This document shows, piece by piece, positions 55,719 to 58,336 of a stretch of DNA of 58,336 bases. The notes below the pieces were generated by a model. The model was not told where the DNA came from and searched no databases. It was given only the letters and a program-made list of their open reading frames with translations. A program made the translations under genes and the position numbers. The first letter of the stretch is position 1, and each line of letters starts with the position of its first letter. This DNA is from Streptomyces sp. DH5 (GTDB lineage Bacteria > Actinomycetota > Actinomycetes > Streptomycetales > Streptomycetaceae), in the NCBI RefSeq assembly GCF_020873915.1, contig NZ_JAHWGP010000041.1, positions 1-58,336 of the forward strand, read 5' to 3'.

Positions 55719-56258
55719 TCAGGACTCCGCGGGCACCTCGTACTCACCGATCAGGTGGGCACGCGCGAGCGTGTGGAACCGCAGGTTGAAACCCACGGCG
55801 GCCGGAGAGGCGTCCGAGTCCGGACCCAGCTTCTCCTGGTCCACGGCGTACACCGTGAACACGTACCGGTGCGGCCCGTCTCCGGGCGGCGGGGCCGCGC
55901 CACCGAACTCCTTGCTGCCGTAGTCGTTGCGCACCTGCACGGCACCCTCCGGCAGCCCTTCGAAGGAACCGCTGCCCGCACCCACCGGCAACTCGGTCAC
56001 CGAAGCCGGGATGTCGAACACCACCCAGTGCCAGAACCCGCTGCCCGTCGGGGCGTCCGGGTCGAAGCAGGTCACGGCGAAGCTCCTGGCCTCCGACGGG
56101 AAGCCCTCCCAGCGCAGGTGCGGTGAGGTGTTGCCGGCCGCGTGAACCTGAGCGTCCTTGAGCGTCGCGCCTTCCGTCACATCGTCACTCGTCACCGTGA
56201 ACGACGGCACCGGCGGATGGAAGTCGTGGGGGAGCGGCCGCCGCTTGAGCTCGGTCAC
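55719..56258 (-). CDS. YbhB/YbcL-type PEBP family protein
   Basis: The 179-residue protein starts at GTG 56258 after AGGAGG. It has the phosphatidylethanolamine-binding fold with [20 protein letters not shown] near 44, [19 protein letters not shown] near 65 and [12 protein letters not shown] near 130. These mark the anion-binding pocket. Function in bacteria is poorly known. The reading frame extends further upstream but without coding character. Confidence 0.91.
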   Translation of the reverse strand: MTELKRRPLPHDFHPPVPSFTVTSDDVTEGATLKDAQVHAAGNTSPHLRWEGFPSEARSFAVTCFDPDAPTGSGFWHWVVFDIPASVTELPVGAGSGSFEGLPEGAVQVRNDYGSKEFGGAAPPPGDGPHRYVFTVYAVDQEKLGPDSDASPAAVGFNLRFHTLARAHLIGEYEVPAES

Positions 56259-56299
56259 CTCGGTACCTCCTGATCGTCTGCGTTCGGTCGGAACCGAGC

Positions 56300-57082
56300 C
56301 TAGAACCAGTTGCGCCTGCTGCCGACCTCCGACAGCCACTGGTTGAGGTACGCCGCCCAGTCGGTCCCCTGGTAGTCGTTCAGCCCCACCTTGAACGAAC
56401 GGAAGGTGTCGCTGCCCTCGCTGAACAGACCCGGCTTCTTGTCCATCTCCAGCACGACGTCCATGGCCTGGTCGTCCGCCACGAAGCTCAGCTCGACCTG
56501 GTGCAGCCCCCGGTACTGCTGCGGCGGGAAGAACTCGATCTCCTGGTAGAACGGCAGCTTCTGCCGGGTGCCCCGGATGTGGCCGCGCTCCATGTCCGCG
56601 CTCTTGAAGCGGAAGCCCAGCTGGATGAACGCGTCCAGGATCGCCTTCTGCGCCGGCAGCGGGTGCACATTGACCGGGTCCAGGTCACCGGAGTCCACGG
56701 CCCGCGCGATCGCCAGCTCCGTGCTCACCCCGATGTTCATCCCGCGCAGCGGCTGCCCGTCGATCATCGTGATCGGCGTCTCCCACGGAATCTCCAGCCC
56801 GAACTGCACCGCGTGCACCGCGCCGGCCTGCAGCTCAAAGGCGCCGCCGAGCTGCGACTTCGTGAACTCGATGTCCTGCTTGTACTCCTGGTCGCCGCTC
56901 TCCACCTCGACCTTGGCCTGCAGCCCCACCGACAGACCCTCGATCTGCTGGTTCACGGACCCGCCCTGGATCCGCACCTCGCCCTGCACGACCCCGCCCG
57001 GGACGACGTTGACCTCGTGCAGCACCGTCTCGACCGAGGCCCCGCCGGCTCCCAGACTCGCCAGCAGCTTCTTGAACGCCAT
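56300..57082 (-). CDS. Spo0M-like sporulation control protein
   Basis: The 260-residue protein has the arrestin-like Spo0M fold: [20 protein letters not shown] at the start, a beta-sandwich with [19 protein letters not shown], and [20 protein letters not shown] near 102. In Bacillus Spo0M affects sporulation and the cytoskeleton; the Streptomyces role is not established. It starts at ATG and is convergent neither with rrn nor PEBP; it is same-strand with PEBP and 41 bases upstream of it. Confidence 0.9.
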   Translation of the reverse strand: MAFKKLLASLGAGGASVETVLHEVNVVPGGVVQGEVRIQGGSVNQQIEGLSVGLQAKVEVESGDQEYKQDIEFTKSQLGGAFELQAGAVHAVQFGLEIPWETPITMIDGQPLRGMNIGVSTELAIARAVDSGDLDPVNVHPLPAQKAILDAFIQLGFRFKSADMERGHIRGTRQKLPFYQEIEFFPPQQYRGLHQVELSFVADDQAMDVVLEMDKKPGLFSEGSDTFRSFKVGLNDYQGTDWAAYLNQWLSEVGSRRNWF

Positions 57083-57241
57083 GTCTCTCCCTCTGTCGCC
57101 CTGCCATCGCTTGTGTGCGAGGACCGCTGATCCCTAACAACGCGATCCGGCCGTGACCGGTTCCGTCAGCCCTCACCCTGGCAAGAGCGGCGCCCGGTGA
57201 ACACCGTGCGGCACCGGCCGCCTCCAGTACCCTCGGACGGC

Positions 57242-57883
57242 ATGATCGCGACCCCCGACCGTACGCCCCTGCCCAGGAACTTCTTCGACCGCCCCGTCCT
57301 CGAGGTCGCCCCCGACCTCCTCGGCCGGATCCTGCTCCGTACCACCCCGGACGGTCCGATCGCCCTCCGCCTGACCGAGGTGGAGGCCTACGACGGCCAG
57401 AACGACCCTGGCTCCCACGCCTTCCGAGGCCGCACGACGCGTAACGAGGTCATGTTCGGTGCGCCCGGCCATGTATACGTCTACTTCACTTACGGCATGT
57501 GGTTCTGCATGAACCTGGTCTGTGGCCCGGAGGGACGAGCGAGCGCGGTGCTGCTACGGGCCGGGGAGATCATCGAGGGCGCCGAGCTGGCCCGCACCCG
57601 TCGCCTCTCGGCCCGCAACGACAAGGAACTGGCGAAAGGTCCTGCCCGACTCGCAACGGCCCTCGGCGTCGACCGCGCTCTCAACGGCACGGACGCCTGC
57701 GCCACCGGCGACACCCCCCTTCGTATCCTCGCCGGCACCCGTGCACCCTCGGATCAGGTGCGCAACGGCCCGCGCACCGGGGTCTCCGGCGAGGGAGCCG
57801 TGCACCCGTGGCGGTACTGGGTCGACAACGACCCGACCGTGAGCCCGTACCGGGCCCATATGCCGCGGCGTCGGCGGAGTTGA
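57242..57883 (+). CDS. 3-methyladenine DNA glycosylase (AAG/MPG family)
   Basis: The 213-residue protein starts at ATG 57242; a GTG 45 bases upstream is possible. It has the MPG core: [40 protein letters not shown] near 61 with the catalytic Glu, and [20 protein letters not shown] near 86. It removes alkylated purines in base-excision repair. TACCCT eight bases before the ATG could be a -10 of a leaderless transcript. It lies directly upstream of the rRNA promoter region. Confidence 0.93.
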   Translation: MIATPDRTPLPRNFFDRPVLEVAPDLLGRILLRTTPDGPIALRLTEVEAYDGQNDPGSHAFRGRTTRNEVMFGAPGHVYVYFTYGMWFCMNLVCGPEGRASAVLLRAGEIIEGAELARTRRLSARNDKELAKGPARLATALGVDRALNGTDACATGDTPLRILAGTRAPSDQVRNGPRTGVSGEGAVHPWRYWVDNDPTVSPYRAHMPRRRRS

Positions 57884-58132
57884 CTCGTCGGCCGATGATG
57901 CGTAACGTGGCCCGAGCCGCTTGACCCGGGTACGGCGTTCGCCTGCAGCCGGAAGCGGCCAACCCACTACCTACGATCACCTCTCAGCGGGGTCGAGTTC
58001 GGCATGTCCGCATGCCTGAATTCACTCACCGCGTAGTCCGATTATGAACGCGGGCGAGGGATTCGCTAACGTAGTGAATGTCGAAAGGCCGACAGGTGAA
58101 AGCCATCGACTCGACGGCAGAACCCGCCGACT
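57884..58132 (+). promoter_or_regulatory. Upstream rrn region, distal promoters
   Basis: A TTCACT (58021-58026) is followed 16 bases later by TATGAA (58043-58048), a plausible vegetative promoter. TTGACC at 57921 has no clear -10 at standard spacing. The stretch lowers in GC toward the rRNA operon and holds no gene. Confidence 0.4.
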
Positions 58133-58248
58133 GGGAATCGGGTCCGAAAGGATCTGATAGAGTCGGAACCGCCGGAAAGGGAAACGCGAAAGCGTGAACC
58201 TGGAAAGCACCGAGGAAATCGGATCGGAAAGATCTGGTAGAGTCGGAA
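58133..58248 (+). promoter_or_regulatory. Tandem rRNA promoters
   Basis: GATCTGATAGAGTCGGAA (58151-58168) and GATCTGGTAGAGTCGGAA (58231-58248) are nearly identical and exactly 80 bp apart. Similarity extends upstream through GGGAATCGG and GAAATCGG. Each has TAGAGT as a -10. Multiple tandem promoters are normal for Streptomyces rrn operons. Confidence 0.7.
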
Positions 58249-58336
58249 ACGCAAGACCGAAGGGAAGCGCCCGGAGGAAAGCCCGAGAGGGTGAGTACAA
58301 AGGAAGCGTCCGTTCCTTGAGAACTCAACAGCGTGC
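58249..58336 (+). other. 5' leader of a 16S rRNA precursor (partial)
   Basis: The window ends in TTCCTTGAGAACTCAACAGC, the conserved actinobacterial pre-16S leader next to antitermination and processing signals. The 16S gene itself should begin a short way beyond the right edge and is not in the window. Confidence 0.85.

Noticed and set aside
58249-58336. Start of 16S rRNA inside the window
   Set aside because: The window stops in the leader. The mature 16S start motif (AGAGTTTGATCCTGG-like) is not reached.

Overview
The window is chromosomal DNA from a Streptomyces. It has very high G+C with strong third-position GC bias, and frequent GTG and TTG starts. A ChpE-type chaplin, a Gbn-type nucleoid protein, a broken streptophobe gene, an SGM_5486-type microprotein and PhoP-type operator repeats are all genus-typical. 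From memory, the gene order matches the S. coelicolor core interval around SCO1845 (pitH2) to SCO1800 (chpE); I could not check this against a database.

Layout. 1-9.4 kb: a PiT phosphate transporter with a PHO-box-like operator, class II aldolase, alpha/beta hydrolase, an unknown protein, a 26-bp tandem repeat array, a VOC protein, an ABC-F ATPase, gbn and a crotonase. 9.4-12.6 kb: an Asp23/Gls24 envelope locus (two Gls24 proteins, a small membrane protein, two AmaP-like membrane anchors, and a divergent gene for a degenerate Asp23-like protein). 13.2-19.6 kb: SDR, GH15 hydrolase, an eroded stretch, SURF1, a cysteine-rich miniprotein, a DEDDh exonuclease-BRCT fusion and CopD. 20.2-24.8 kb: a family III CoA-transferase and two tandem secreted subtilases. 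25-28.2 kb: DUF485 protein with an acetate-type symporter, then moaA. 28.2-33.9 kb: small proteins, tyrS and a TldE-TldD pair. 34.1-37.2 kb: a secreted protein, a Phd/VapC-like toxin-antitoxin pair and fabG-fabI. 37.3-42 kb: a FadR-type regulator divergent from an MFS exporter, small membrane proteins, a SixA-like phosphatase and serB. 42.2-46.4 kb: a streptophobe pseudogene, a two-FHA ABC transporter, and a lytic transglycosylase with a structured leader. 46.8-51 kb: QueA-like protein, SDR, a GAF sensor kinase with NarL-type regulator, and chpE. 51.5-57.9 kb: a conserved unknown, an ABC ATPase, NfeD and SPFH proteins, HNH protein, PEBP, Spo0M and an AAG-type DNA glycosylase. 58.0-58.3 kb: the promoter and leader region of a ribosomal RNA operon whose 16S gene starts just beyond the window.

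Most genes are ordinary core functions arranged in short, translationally coupled operons (ATGA, GTGA and TTGA overlaps). Convergent genes are separated by strong GC hairpins. Unusual items are the Asp23 locus, the 26-bp array, the GATC cluster ahead of gbn, the structured leader of the transglycosylase gene, the multiply frameshifted streptophobe gene, several very small membrane proteins, and families of interspersed or tandem intergenic repeats. I saw no CRISPR array, insertion sequence, prophage, biosynthetic cluster or tRNA gene. Starts were chosen by ribosome binding site, overlap and family length, so several may be off by a few codons.
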